From NCBI GenBank assembly GCA_041392805.1, contig JAWKLJ010000001.1:1674001-1738000 (forward strand): a stretch of 64,000 nt of DNA, given 5' to 3'. This document shows positions 9,032-17,955 of this stretch, piece by piece. Every line of letters begins with the position of its first letter. Positions within the stretch are counted from its first letter, which is position 1. The translations under genes were made by a program, and so were the position numbers. The notes under the pieces were generated by a model, which was not told the DNA's origin, made no database searches, and saw only the letters and a program-made list of their open reading frames with translations. Origin of the DNA: Saprospiraceae bacterium. Lineage in GTDB: Bacteria > Bacteroidota > Bacteroidia > Chitinophagales > Saprospiraceae.

Positions 9032-9742
9032 TTAATTGTCATTGGGTGTACTCGCCGCAGAAGGTTTTCTGATGGCCTCATCCGTGCGGATGGTCCCATC
9101 TACGATCTCAATGATACGGGAACCATAAGCGGCATTCTTTTCGGAATGTGTGACCTGGATGATGGTTACGCCTTCATCATTGAGTCCTTTAAAGAGTTCC
9201 ATGATTTGTTCACCCTGTTTGGTATGTAGATTGCCTGTTGCCTCATCGGCCAGTAATAAGCGGGGTTTGTGCACGATGGCTCTAGCCACCCCAACGAGTT
9301 GTTGTTGTCCGCCGGAAAGTTGATCGGGAAACAAATCTTTTTTGGCCACGATATTAAAGCGGTCGAGCATATTGGCGACGATACTTTGGCGGTCTTTGGC
9401 TTTGACGCCACGATAAAGCAAAGGGGTTTCTATGTTTTCATAAACGGTTAGGTCATCAATGAGGTGATAGGCTTGAAAAACGAAGCCCATGTATTGTTTA
9501 TGTAATTCATTGCGACGGCGTTCTTTCAAACGATGAACGGGTTCGTCCATAAAGTAGTATTCTCCGCCAGATGCATTTTCGAGCATACCAAAAATATTCA
9601 AAAGGGTAGTCTTACCTGCACCGGAAGGGCCCATGATAGTCACAAATTCACCTTCTTTGATCTCCAAATTTATATCACTCAACAACCAGGTTTTATTCAG
9701 GCCCGTTCGAATGAATTTTTCTACATCTTTTAATACGATCAT
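9032..9742 (-). CDS. ABC transporter ATP-binding protein, MacB/LolD type, atypical D-loop
   Basis: This 236-residue nucleotide-binding subunit would power the adjacent FtsX-type permeases. Visible motifs are Walker A GPSGAGKTT (38-46), Q-loop FVFQ (87-90), ABC signature LSGGQQQ (142-148), Walker B ending LLLADE (162-167) and the switch histidine in VTHS (H199). Two positions are unusual. The signature is followed by LVGVARA where RVAVARA or RVSIARA is typical, and the D-loop reads DEATGNLH with His173 where Asp is normal. The protein at 28226 has the canonical residues. It is the first gene of the operon 9742-3859, and a sigma-54-like promoter starts 27 bp upstream. Confidence 0.93.
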   Translation of the reverse strand: MIVLKDVEKFIRTGLNKTWLLSDINLEIKEGEFVTIMGPSGAGKTTLLNIFGMLENASGGEYYFMDEPVHRLKERRRNELHKQYMGFVFQAYHLIDDLTVYENIETPLLYRGVKAKDRQSIVANMLDRFNIVAKKDLFPDQLSGGQQQLVGVARAIVHKPRLLLADEATGNLHTKQGEQIMELFKGLNDEGVTIIQVTHSEKNAAYGSRIIEIVDGTIRTDEAIRKPSAASTPNDN

Positions 9743-9768
9743 TTTGGTATCTATTTTTGAAATGATGG

Positions 9769-9784
9769 TTCAATTTTTATGCCA
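9769..9784 (-). promoter_or_regulatory. Candidate sigma-54 promoter for the 9742-3859 operon
   Basis: On the minus strand the sequence is TGGCATAAAAATTGAA. The -24 GG and the -12 element (GA instead of GC) are separated by exactly 10 bases, as sigma-54 requires. It ends 26 bp before the ATPase start codon. A pair of palindromes lies upstream at the same distance as at the stronger promoter 31143-31158. The -12 mismatch alone would be weak evidence; the shared layout raises confidence. Confidence 0.6.
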
Positions 9785-9849
9785 TGACACTTAATGGGCT
9801 AAATATCAATATTTTAAATGTTTTTCATACTTAATCAGGTGTTTTTTCT

Positions 9850-9886
9850 TGTTCGAATTTGAACAAGGGGTGTTCGAAAATGAACA
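9850..9886. promoter_or_regulatory. Two TGTTC-N6-GAACA activator sites, 21 bp apart
   Basis: TGTTC-GAATTT-GAACA occupies 9850-9865 and TGTTC-GAAAAT-GAACA occupies 9871-9886. Their start-to-start distance of 21 bp equals two helical turns. The first starts 66 bp upstream of the promoter's -24 end, exactly as at 31224-31260. This is the arrangement expected for enhancer sites of an NtrC-type activator; the protein encoded at 31745-33130 is the likely binder by inference. Confidence 0.65.
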
Positions 9887-9960
9887 TTTTTTTTGACAAA
9901 TTTCAATGCTTAGCGCTTCTATGAGCGGGGAATACGGTTCAGTACGGTTCTTTCTTACCC

Positions 9961-10095
9961 TTGATTTTGCCTTCGGCGACTTCCCGTTTTGAAGGCGGAA
10001 ATGGGAAGGCGGAAGGTGGAAAGCGGAAGGAGCACAATTTTCCCACTTCCGACTTCCCACTTCCCATTTTCCCCACTTCCCATTTTAAAGGCGAA
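9961..10095. repeat. Purine/pyrimidine mirror hairpin repeat
   Basis: A run of GGCGGAAATGGGAAGGCGGAAGG-like purines is followed by AGCACAATTTTCCC and then by matching pyrimidines (CACTTCCGACTTCCCACTTCC), forming a long imperfect hairpin. The same design with the core GCGCAATTTTCCCACTT is found at 33262-33345. It follows the stop of the permease gene ending at 10120 and may act as its terminator. No protein is supported here. Confidence 0.6.
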
Positions 10096-10119
10096 AAACG
10101 GTGGAGGTCAAAAGGCCAA

Positions 10120-12489
10120 TCACTCCACATGCAGGGCATCAACGGGATTGGTACGGGCTAATCGCAGGGAATGATAGCTTACCGTTAACCAGGCGATCAG
10201 TAATATGGCCAGGGCAGGCAGGACAAAGAGCCACCATTCCAGGTCAATACGGAAGGCGAAATCGGCTAGCCAGCGTTGTCCGCCCCAGTAGGCCAAGGGA
10301 ATGGCAATGAGGGCTGCCAGGGTGATTAACAGCAGAAAGTCTTTGGCCAAAATGCCTACGATGCTACTGATAGAGGCGCCCAGTATTTTTCGAATCCCCA
10401 TCTCCTTGGTGCGCAGGGTGGTCATGAATACGGCTAGGCCTAATAGGCCCAAACAGGCTATAAAAATAGCTAAAACGGAAAAAATGGCAATCGCCTTACT
10501 CAATACGGCTTCTTTTTCGGAGAGGGCGGCCAGGTTTTCGTCCAAAAAATAATAAGCCATTTTTTCACCGGGGACAAATTCCGCCCATCGTCCTTCCAAA
10601 TAACTTAGAAAGCCCGCCACATCATTGCCTTTCAACTTTAGTGTCAGGTTGTGGCCCGTCCGGTCAAAGTTCAGGACGGCGGGGGCGATATCGTGGTGGA
10701 AGTCCTGAAAATGGAAATCTTTGACGACTCCTACAATTCGTTGATTTTCATTCAATACTTTACCGATAGGATCCGTCAATTCGAGCGCCGCTACTGCTGA
10801 TTCATTCAGGATGAGGGCGGAAGAGTCGGCGGCCAAATCTTTGCTGAAATTGCGGCCCTCTACCAGTTGCATCCCCATGACTTCCAAATAATCCTCATCG
10901 ATGGGGAAACTGGTGATGCTGATGGGGTTGGCCATCACCTCCGTTTTGTAGGTGGCTTGCCATAAGTTGCGGCCTGCTGGCATTCGGCTGTTAAAACTAC
11001 TCGTTAATACCTCGTGATGCTGCCCAATAAGTTGCCTGAAGCTTTCCTTGCTTCCGCCTAGTGAATCCAGTTGGTACAGCACCATCACATTCTGGTGTTG
11101 AAACCCCTTGTCTGATTTATTCATGTACTGAAACTGCTGGTAAACCGTGAATGTCCCTATCAAAAGGAAGGCGGCCATGGTAAACTGGAGGACGATCAGG
11201 CCTCCTCTGAAAAAGCTTTGCTTTTTAAGGCCAAGCTGTCCCTTCAACACCTGTATGGGTTTGAAACGCGTCAGAAAAAAGGCGGGATATAATCCTGACA
11301 AGGAGCCAACCATCAAAGCAAAACCGAGCAGCAACAGGGCCTGTTTCCAACTTGCCAACAACTGTTCGATTAATACATTTCCAGTTACTTTTTCGACTAC
11401 ATACAACAGTATTTCCGCCAAGCCGGTGGCGATGCTGGCCGCCACTACACTAAAAAGGATGGCCTCTAAGAGGAATTGCCCTTTTAAGGCGAATGGGCCG
11501 GCACCCAGGGTCTTTTTCACCCCCACTTCCTTGGCGCGGGCAATGCCTACTGCCGTTGTTAAATTGATGTAATTGAAACTAGCCATCAAAAGGATAATCA
11601 GGCCGATGATGGCCAGTATGTTGACCAGCACGGGATTTCCGCCGGGGCTTAGCTCAAAGCCCAATGGGGCACTCAGGTAAATTGTGGGCAAAGGCTGTGG
11701 GTAAAAGCGGACAGCCATGTTGCTTTGTAGCCATTCTTCCACAGGCATTTGGGGTTGTATTTGGGGGTACACATCCTCCCGCTGGAGTTGATCCAGATAG
11801 GCTTCCAAATCTGCTTGCTCCGCTTGGTCATGCAAACGAACATAATTATACAAACTGCCAGACATCCAGCTTGTTTCGCCTCTGAGTTTGGGATAAATGG
11901 GCAGCCACATGCCCGTTGGTAAATGTGATTTTTGGGTCTGTTCCTCCACGACACCGCTCACTTGAAAAAGGGTTTGCTCTTCTCCGAAAGCCAAATATTC
12001 ACCCATGACGTCTCGCTTACCAAAGTACTTTTCGGCCAGATCGGCCGTGATGACCACGCTATTGGGCTCCTGTAATGCGGTGGCAGCTTGCCCAGCTTCG
12101 AAGGTATAAGCGAAAACGTCAAAAAAAGTGGAATCCACATACAGCAATTCTTCCTGAATAAACGTCTGCTCGCCTATTTTCACCGGCTGCGGCCCGCCCC
12201 TGGAAGTGATCCTGGTCGCTGCCGCTACGTCTTTGCATTTTTCCAGCAGGTTATCTCGCAGGATTTCCTGGCTAATGGCAAATGCGCCCATATTCATGAA
12301 ACCCGTTCCTATCCGAAAAACCTTATCCGCTTTGGGGAAATGCTTGTCATAACTCCATTCTTGTTGTACATATAGCAACATGATAAAGGAACAGGCAATG
12401 CCTAGCGAAAGTCCTAACAAATTGATGCCTGTAAAAACTGGCCGACGCAGTGCATTCCGCCAGATCGTTCTCATTAGTGTTTTGAACAT
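10120..12489 (-). CDS. MacB/FtsX-type ABC transporter permease, 789 aa
   Basis: This is a full-length permease. The N-terminal anchor MFKTLMRTIWRNALRRP precedes membrane segment 1. Core domain 1 includes SVVITADLAEKYFG. The first FtsX signature is RAKEVGVKKTLGA (about 318), with KK in place of RK. Core domain 2 carries VVKDFHFQDFHHD, and the second signature is RTKEMGIRKILGA. It ends NPVDALHVE. It lies 10 bp after the stop of the upstream permease at 12500-14866, so the two are probably co-transcribed. A mirror-hairpin repeat follows its stop codon. No ATPase gene is attached to this pair. Confidence 0.95.
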   Translation of the reverse strand: MFKTLMRTIWRNALRRPVFTGINLLGLSLGIACSFIMLLYVQQEWSYDKHFPKADKVFRIGTGFMNMGAFAISQEILRDNLLEKCKDVAAATRITSRGGPQPVKIGEQTFIQEELLYVDSTFFDVFAYTFEAGQAATALQEPNSVVITADLAEKYFGKRDVMGEYLAFGEEQTLFQVSGVVEEQTQKSHLPTGMWLPIYPKLRGETSWMSGSLYNYVRLHDQAEQADLEAYLDQLQREDVYPQIQPQMPVEEWLQSNMAVRFYPQPLPTIYLSAPLGFELSPGGNPVLVNILAIIGLIILLMASFNYINLTTAVGIARAKEVGVKKTLGAGPFALKGQFLLEAILFSVVAASIATGLAEILLYVVEKVTGNVLIEQLLASWKQALLLLGFALMVGSLSGLYPAFFLTRFKPIQVLKGQLGLKKQSFFRGGLIVLQFTMAAFLLIGTFTVYQQFQYMNKSDKGFQHQNVMVLYQLDSLGGSKESFRQLIGQHHEVLTSSFNSRMPAGRNLWQATYKTEVMANPISITSFPIDEDYLEVMGMQLVEGRNFSKDLAADSSALILNESAVAALELTDPIGKVLNENQRIVGVVKDFHFQDFHHDIAPAVLNFDRTGHNLTLKLKGNDVAGFLSYLEGRWAEFVPGEKMAYYFLDENLAALSEKEAVLSKAIAIFSVLAIFIACLGLLGLAVFMTTLRTKEMGIRKILGASISSIVGILAKDFLLLITLAALIAIPLAYWGGQRWLADFAFRIDLEWWLFVLPALAILLIAWLTVSYHSLRLARTNPVDALHVE

Positions 12490-12499
12490 GGCTTATCTG

Positions 12500-14866
12500 T
12501 TATTCTGATCTTAAGATATTAGATGGATTCATCCTAATTACACCTAGCATTTTTAGTGCAATAGTGAGCAGGACCAGAGCAAGGACGCCCAAGCTGGCTA
12601 AACCCAAGACCCATATTTCCACCCCTACGTGCACAGCGAATATACTATCCAAGATGCTTTTCGCCAAAAAATAGCCTCCAACTCCGCCGATGATGATGCC
12701 GAATAGGGTGATGAGAAAGTAACGTCGATTGAGAAGAACCGCAATCTGCGAAAGGCTGGCGCCCACGACTCTTCTGATGGCAATTTCCTTCATTCGACGG
12801 ACGATATTCAAGGATATCAAGGCAAATAATCCTACAATTGTTAATACAACGGTAATCATGGCAGAAAAGATAAACAGCCATTTAATATTATTGGTAATCC
12901 TTGCTTCTTCCGCTAACACTTGATCCTGTGAAAAGCCTGCATAGGGACGATAAGGAAAGATAGTTTTCCATTGATCCATCAAGTATTGGTTTACATTTGT
13001 CAATTGCTCAGCAGGTGCACTCAGCGCTAACAGCTCATAGTTTGTCGGTTGGATCATTCGAATGACCAAAGGTTCTATGGGACTAAAAAAATCTCCTTGA
13101 TAAAAATCTTTCACTACACCCACAATGTTGTAGGTAGTACTATCCAGGTATAGTTGCTGTGAAAGTGGGTCATCGATATTCAGGCTCTTTAATAGTCGTT
13201 CATTGACCATGACGGCTTGCTCAAAATCGCTAGCCCGGCGGCCATCCAAAAATCGTCCTTCCACCAAACCAACCTTCATCATATCCAAATATCCCTCTCC
13301 TACCCCTAAGTACTTGGCTTCAAGGTCCTGGTCTCGCCACTTGATGTCCTTATTGCGATAGATAGCGCCAATCTGATCACTAGCTCCCGCAACTTGGATG
13401 ATATCAGGGTGCTGCTCGGCTTTTTCTTTTAATAATTCATAGGATTGGCCATCCAAAACAGGAATAGCCATGATACCTTCTTTTAAATACCCCATATCTG
13501 CATAACGTTGAAAGGCAGCGTTGCGCGTAAAAACGAATCCACCCACCAAAGCGATCAAGGCAATCATGATTTGTGAACCCAACATTAATCGGGAGAATAA
13601 ATTATTTCCACTAAACTTTACCTTCCCTCTAAAGATCTGGCTGACACTAAAACTACTAATGAAAAAGGCAGGATAAGCCCCTGCAAACAAAGTTATCCCC
13701 AATAGGCTGGATAGCATAAACAAGACCAGTGGGATATTTTCCAAATAATTGGCTTCCAGGGCCACAAATGACCACATGGCATTATACATGGGCATCAATA
13801 TTTCCACCAACAATAGACTGAGCAAAAAAGCTAGCAGACAAACCCCAAAACTCTCGCCTAACAACTGCATCACCAACTGCTTGCGGGAGCCGCCCATCAC
13901 TTTCCTTAGGCCCATTTCCTTCAGTCGGCGATTGGAGAGGGCAATAGTGGTATTGGTGAAATTTAGACAAGCCCCCAGCAGCAATAGGAAAGCCATAATA
14001 CTGGGGCCCCATACCGCTGAAGGTGGAAGGCTTTCTGTCAGGTAATCAGCCCTTTTGTCTTTACTATGATGGGCCATTTGCGTGAGTGGATCCAAGAGAA
14101 AGGCATTTATTTGCCAATCCTTCCGGTTATTGTTTTGAAGGGGAATGAATTGCGCCAATTGTTCCTGCACCTTATTTTTATCTTCTGGCTGATTCAATTC
14201 AAGAAAGGTTACATCTGTGAAACGCGCCCAATCCTGCAAATCGATCGGCTCTCCTTGGTAAACGACATGATCCAGATGGGCGACCATATCAAATTGTATG
14301 CTAGAATTGAAGGGAAATTCCCCCACAATAGCCACCACCTTCATCGCCTTTTGGAAAGTTTCTCCTGCAAAAATTTCAATGTTTTGACCGATCGGGTCGG
14401 TATTCCCAAAGTACTTTTTAGCCGTTTTTTCCGTCAGGACGAGGGACTCCGGTTTGCTCAGTTCCGCCACGCTACCCTTGATGATCGGAAAATCAAAGAG
14501 GTCAAAAAAGCCAGCATCTACAAAATGGATGTTTTCGTTGTATGCTGTTTCAGCCGATTTGACCGTGGTATTCATGGAATACATACGGACGGCTTGTTTG
14601 ACTTCTGGAATGCGATCACTTGCTTCTTTCCCTAAAGGCAATGGGGTAATGCCGTGAATAAGGCTGTTGCTTGCTTTGCGGCTATCCACTCTAAAAATCC
14701 GGTCCTTCTTGCTATGGAAGGCATCAAAGTGCTTGTCAAATTGATAATTTGTAAAAGCAATGACACAACAGGCCATAGCTATCCCTAAACCAAAAACATT
14801 GACCAAAATATAGAAACTATTCTTTCTGAAGTTCCTTGCGATAATGAGCAGGTAATTTTTTAGCAT
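12500..14866 (-). CDS. Divergent MacB/FtsX-type ABC transporter permease, about 788 aa
   Basis: The start at 14866 (MLKNYLLIIARNF) was chosen over 14890 because it aligns with the anchor found in the paralogues. This is one of the most divergent copies. The first signature reads RLKEMGLRKVMGG and the second RMKEIAIRRVVGA, with R-R where R-K is usual. The C-terminus is NPSNILRSE instead of NP(V/I)xALRxE. Core domain 2 still shows GRFLDGRR, then VMVNERLL, and VVKDFYQGD in place of VVKDFHxxS. Membrane segments are predicted near 20-40, 290-310, 345-375, 390-415 and at the C-terminal end. It probably heads a two-gene operon with 10120-12489. Its upstream region is filled with repeats and shows no sigma-54 promoter. 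Confidence 0.93.
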   Translation of the reverse strand: MLKNYLLIIARNFRKNSFYILVNVFGLGIAMACCVIAFTNYQFDKHFDAFHSKKDRIFRVDSRKASNSLIHGITPLPLGKEASDRIPEVKQAVRMYSMNTTVKSAETAYNENIHFVDAGFFDLFDFPIIKGSVAELSKPESLVLTEKTAKKYFGNTDPIGQNIEIFAGETFQKAMKVVAIVGEFPFNSSIQFDMVAHLDHVVYQGEPIDLQDWARFTDVTFLELNQPEDKNKVQEQLAQFIPLQNNNRKDWQINAFLLDPLTQMAHHSKDKRADYLTESLPPSAVWGPSIMAFLLLLGACLNFTNTTIALSNRRLKEMGLRKVMGGSRKQLVMQLLGESFGVCLLAFLLSLLLVEILMPMYNAMWSFVALEANYLENIPLVLFMLSSLLGITLFAGAYPAFFISSFSVSQIFRGKVKFSGNNLFSRLMLGSQIMIALIALVGGFVFTRNAAFQRYADMGYLKEGIMAIPVLDGQSYELLKEKAEQHPDIIQVAGASDQIGAIYRNKDIKWRDQDLEAKYLGVGEGYLDMMKVGLVEGRFLDGRRASDFEQAVMVNERLLKSLNIDDPLSQQLYLDSTTYNIVGVVKDFYQGDFFSPIEPLVIRMIQPTNYELLALSAPAEQLTNVNQYLMDQWKTIFPYRPYAGFSQDQVLAEEARITNNIKWLFIFSAMITVVLTIVGLFALISLNIVRRMKEIAIRRVVGASLSQIAVLLNRRYFLITLFGIIIGGVGGYFLAKSILDSIFAVHVGVEIWVLGLASLGVLALVLLTIALKMLGVIRMNPSNILRSE

Positions 14867-14880
14867 ATGTGGGTGTGCTT

Positions 14881-15221
14881 TTAATAACAATCAAAATAAC
14901 AATCAAAATCCCTGCCTGCCGAAGGCAGGAAAATGGCAATTTCAATGTCTCCTGTGTCGTTGACGCTAGCTACGCTCGTGAACTTGTCACTTCTTTGACG
15001 GCCTGTAGCTCCAGCTACATTGCTGCGCTTTCAATGGCCATTAAAATTAAAATTAAAATCAAAATTAAAATGGCGGCTGTTTCGCTGGGGCTTGCCCCGC
15101 TCGTGAACTTGTCACTTCTTTGACGGCCTGTAGCTCCAGCTACATTGCTGCGCTTTCAATGGCCATTAAAATAAAAATTAAAATTAAAATTAAAATGGCG
15201 GCTGTGTCGCTGGGGCTTGCC
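14881..15221. repeat. Dispersed 125-bp tandem repeat with CCTGCC/GGCAGG hairpin
   Basis: A unit starting GCTCGTGAACTTGTCACTTC is present at 14974 and 15099 (period 125 bp). It contains TAGCTCCAGCTACATTGCTG and an AAAATT-rich run, and the copies end with GGCGGCTGT(G/T)TCGCTGGGG. Ahead of them is a CCTGCC-GAA-GGCAGG hairpin (14915-14929). The same blocks appear in reverse complement at 40884-41060, upstream of another permease gene, and a short piece (GCAAGCCCCAGCGACA) near 2021. No protein is encoded. The repeats fill the upstream region of the permease at 12500-14866. Confidence 0.75.
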
Positions 15222-15486
15222 CCAAACCTCCAATAACTCTTCCCCTCCAATAACTCCGCGTCCCTCAAAAAAAAACTGCTCGCCGCGCCGCCGATTATAC
15301 CTTTCGGACCCCTGGACGATTCATTTGGCTCATACCTACGGCATGAATGCATCAATATCGCGCCTGGGCTACCGAGGGTGAATCCCGATGGGTTTGGCTA
15401 GGGCTGGGTTGAGGGACCGGTGGTTCAATGCCAATTTCAATGCCCCCCTACTGCAACCAAGGATGAAAATAGGGCAATATTGGGAC
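15222..15486. other. Intergenic stretch, no gene seen
   Basis: This lies between the repeat block and the 3' end of the permease gene at 15487. It contains CCTCCAATAACTCC-like sequence related to the 1838-2023 repeat, and the motif CATACCTACGGCATGAATG, similar in style to the palindrome arms at 57839-57991. No reading frame resembles a protein. Confidence 0.4.
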
Positions 15487-17859
15487 CTATTCCTGTCTCA
15501 AACTTTCTACCGGATTAGCCAGCGCTGTTCTTAATGCCTGATAACTAACCGTTAATATCGCTACCAACAACACGGAGGCAACCGCAATGATAAATGGCAG
15601 GGGCGTAATAGCTGCTTGAAAAGCAAAATCCTCCATCCATTTGCTCATTAGCCAATAACCTAGTGGCATGGCTAATAGCGCAGCAAAAAGTACCCAGCGC
15701 GTAAAATCTTTGACTAACATCAAAACGATGTTGTTGACGGTAGCGCCCACCACTTTTCGAATACCAATTTCTTTGGTTCGACGAATGGTACTATGAGTTG
15801 CCAGGCCAAAAAGGCCAAGCACACCTATAAATATAGTCAACAAGGTAGCATAAAGCATGGTTTGACCAAAACGCTCTTGTTCAGCGTATTGTGTAGCGAA
15901 GTCTTCATCCAGAAAAGAATAACGAAAGGGATGTTCTGGCTCCACAGAAGCCCATAGCTTTTCAATAGCCTTGATGGTTCCTTCTATATTTTGCGTCGCC
16001 ATTTTGATGCTGGTGATCTGCCGATTGGGCTGATACATCATGATCATAGGACCGATGGAGCGGTCCAGGCCCCAAAAGTGAAAATCTTTCACGACCCCAA
16101 CAATTCGATAGGATTCGTTTGCATCGGAGTAGGTAAACCTAAGTTGAGCCTCAAAGGGGGACTCCAATCCATTTTCCCGAATAAAAGTTTCATTGACCAC
16201 AAAAGCGTTTAGGGTATCACTGGCTATCTCTTTTGAAAAAAAGCGTCCTTCCGAGACGGTTAAATTCAAGGTTTCTGCATAATCCGGATCCACCCAGGAC
16301 ATATAAGTGTCGCTTGGCTCTTTCCCATCAATAATCACACCCCAATCGGGTAAAGGCTGGCCTGGCACACTCGAAGAAGTCGTTACACTTTGTACCCCTT
16401 CTATGTCCAAAAACGCTTCTTTCAAGGCCTCTACTTTTAGATAAGACCTGGAAAGGTTCATTGGCACCACGACCACCTGGTCTGAGGAGAATCCCAAGTC
16501 CTCACTCATCATAAAATTGACTTGCCGGAAGACGATAAGCATGACAATAATCAAGACAACAGATACCCCAAATTGAATCATAACCAAGGCCCTTCTAAAC
16601 AGGTTTCCCTTGCTACCCCGCTCGATGCCTCGCTTTAGGATTAGGCTGGGTTTGAAAGCAGAGATCAAAATGGCCGGAGCAATACCAGCCAATAGCCCGA
16701 TCAATAAAGCCAGGCCGCCCATTTCAAATATCCTAAGGTTTAAACCTGCTTGCAGGAACTGTAGCTCCCGGTCGGTAATACCATTAAATAGGGGTAGGAA
16801 AAGCTCGGCCAGTACTAAAGCAGCAAAAAAGGCGATACTTGTTTGTAACAAAGCCTCTGTCATAAACTGCATCACCAATTGGCTCCGGGCAGCGCCGGAC
16901 ACCTTTCGCACCCCAATCTCCAGGGCTCTTTGGGCAGCAGTTGCTGTCGTCAGGTTGATATAATTGATACATGCCACCATTAGCATGATCAAACCAATCA
17001 TGCCAAAGATATATAGGTATTTTATATTGCCTTTGTTGCTATCAAACCAGGCGGTAGCGCTTGGATTCAGGTGAATATCATACAGGTGATGAAGCCGCCA
17101 ATCAGGGAAATTAGCCTCGTCTATTGAACGGCCATCTCCTCTATTGGCCTGTTCTAAAAAAGGCGTCACCAAGGCAGTAATCTTGGATTCAAGGGAGGCG
17201 ACCTCCGCACCTACAGCCAATTTAACATAGGTAGCCCGATTATTATTTGTCCACCTCGTCGAGCTCCTCGAAAATCGAATATAGGCCTCATAATCCAAGT
17301 GCGTGTTGCCGCCCAATGGGGCCAACACGCCACTGACGGTATAGTCATCCTCTGCATTGATCCTGATCACCTTACCAATAGGGTCTTCTTCCCCAAAAAA
17401 GACGCGGGCAAGGCGCTCCGAGATGACTAAGCCATCGCTGGGTTTGAGTACGTCCTTTCCCTGCCCTGCGGCGAGCGGAAGCGCAACTACCTCAAAAAAG
17501 GAACTATCTACCACGCCAACCCTATCGAGGTAGATTTTTTCCTGCCCGAACTGCAAAAGGACATCCGTCGAGGTAGATACGCCCGTCGCCTGTTCCACCT
17601 CCGGCAGTTCTTCTTTCAAGGTTTGCGCCAGTGGCCCGGGTGTCCAAACCGTCTCTCCACCATCCTTCCAGAATCGATAAACGCGGTACACCTGGTCTCC
17701 CTCAGCTATCCATTTTTCATAACTTTTCTCGTGTTGGATATACAGGGTAATCAAAATGGCCACGGCAAAACCTACCGCCAAGCCAAGGATGTTAATGAAG
17801 GAATTCAGGCGATTATTCAACAAATTCCTTAGCGCCGATTTTAGATAATTTTGAAACAT
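15487..17859 (-). CDS. MacB/FtsX-type ABC transporter permease, 790 aa
   Basis: This is a full-length permease and the last gene of the long leftward operon that begins at 31023. The anchor is MFQNYLKSALRNLLNNRLNS. Core domain 1 includes GLVISERLARVFFG. The first FtsX signature is RALEIGVRKVSGA near 310, and the second is RTKEIGIRKVVGA near 695. It ends NPVESLRQE. Core domain 2 (SEGRFFSKE, then DTLNAFVVNETF, and VVKDFHFWGLD) groups it with the copies at 2-1801 and 3859-6234. It lies 96 bp after the preceding permease gene, and that gap contains a 9-bp stem hairpin. Confidence 0.95.
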   Translation of the reverse strand: MFQNYLKSALRNLLNNRLNSFINILGLAVGFAVAILITLYIQHEKSYEKWIAEGDQVYRVYRFWKDGGETVWTPGPLAQTLKEELPEVEQATGVSTSTDVLLQFGQEKIYLDRVGVVDSSFFEVVALPLAAGQGKDVLKPSDGLVISERLARVFFGEEDPIGKVIRINAEDDYTVSGVLAPLGGNTHLDYEAYIRFSRSSTRWTNNNRATYVKLAVGAEVASLESKITALVTPFLEQANRGDGRSIDEANFPDWRLHHLYDIHLNPSATAWFDSNKGNIKYLYIFGMIGLIMLMVACINYINLTTATAAQRALEIGVRKVSGAARSQLVMQFMTEALLQTSIAFFAALVLAELFLPLFNGITDRELQFLQAGLNLRIFEMGGLALLIGLLAGIAPAILISAFKPSLILKRGIERGSKGNLFRRALVMIQFGVSVVLIIVMLIVFRQVNFMMSEDLGFSSDQVVVVPMNLSRSYLKVEALKEAFLDIEGVQSVTTSSSVPGQPLPDWGVIIDGKEPSDTYMSWVDPDYAETLNLTVSEGRFFSKEIASDTLNAFVVNETFIRENGLESPFEAQLRFTYSDANESYRIVGVVKDFHFWGLDRSIGPMIMMYQPNRQITSIKMATQNIEGTIKAIEKLWASVEPEHPFRYSFLDEDFATQYAEQERFGQTMLYATLLTIFIGVLGLFGLATHSTIRRTKEIGIRKVVGATVNNIVLMLVKDFTRWVLFAALLAMPLGYWLMSKWMEDFAFQAAITPLPFIIAVASVLLVAILTVSYQALRTALANPVESLRQE

Positions 17860-17916
17860 GTCTTTTATTTAGTACAGCGTGTGATAATTTTTAACATAAG
17901 CCAGCATCGCTGAAAG

Positions 17917-17939
17917 TTGCAGGTGAAAAACACCTGCAA
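17917..17939. terminator. Hairpin between permease genes
   Basis: TTGCAGGTG (17917-17925) and CACCTGCAA (17931-17939) form a perfect 9-bp stem with a 5-base loop in the 96-bp gap between two co-directional permease genes. There is no T-tract downstream on the minus strand, so it more likely processes or stabilises the operon mRNA than terminates it. Confidence 0.4.
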
Positions 17940-17955
17940 GGATTGTGGTTTATCG

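Noticed and set aside
14867..15486. A sigma-54 promoter for the 14866 permease operon
   Set aside because: No GG-N10-GC arrangement and no activator palindromes were found in this repeat-filled region.
17917..17939. Rho-independent terminator splitting the permease train
   Set aside because: The stem is perfect but no T-run follows on the transcribed strand, and the genes on both sides are co-directional and closely spaced.
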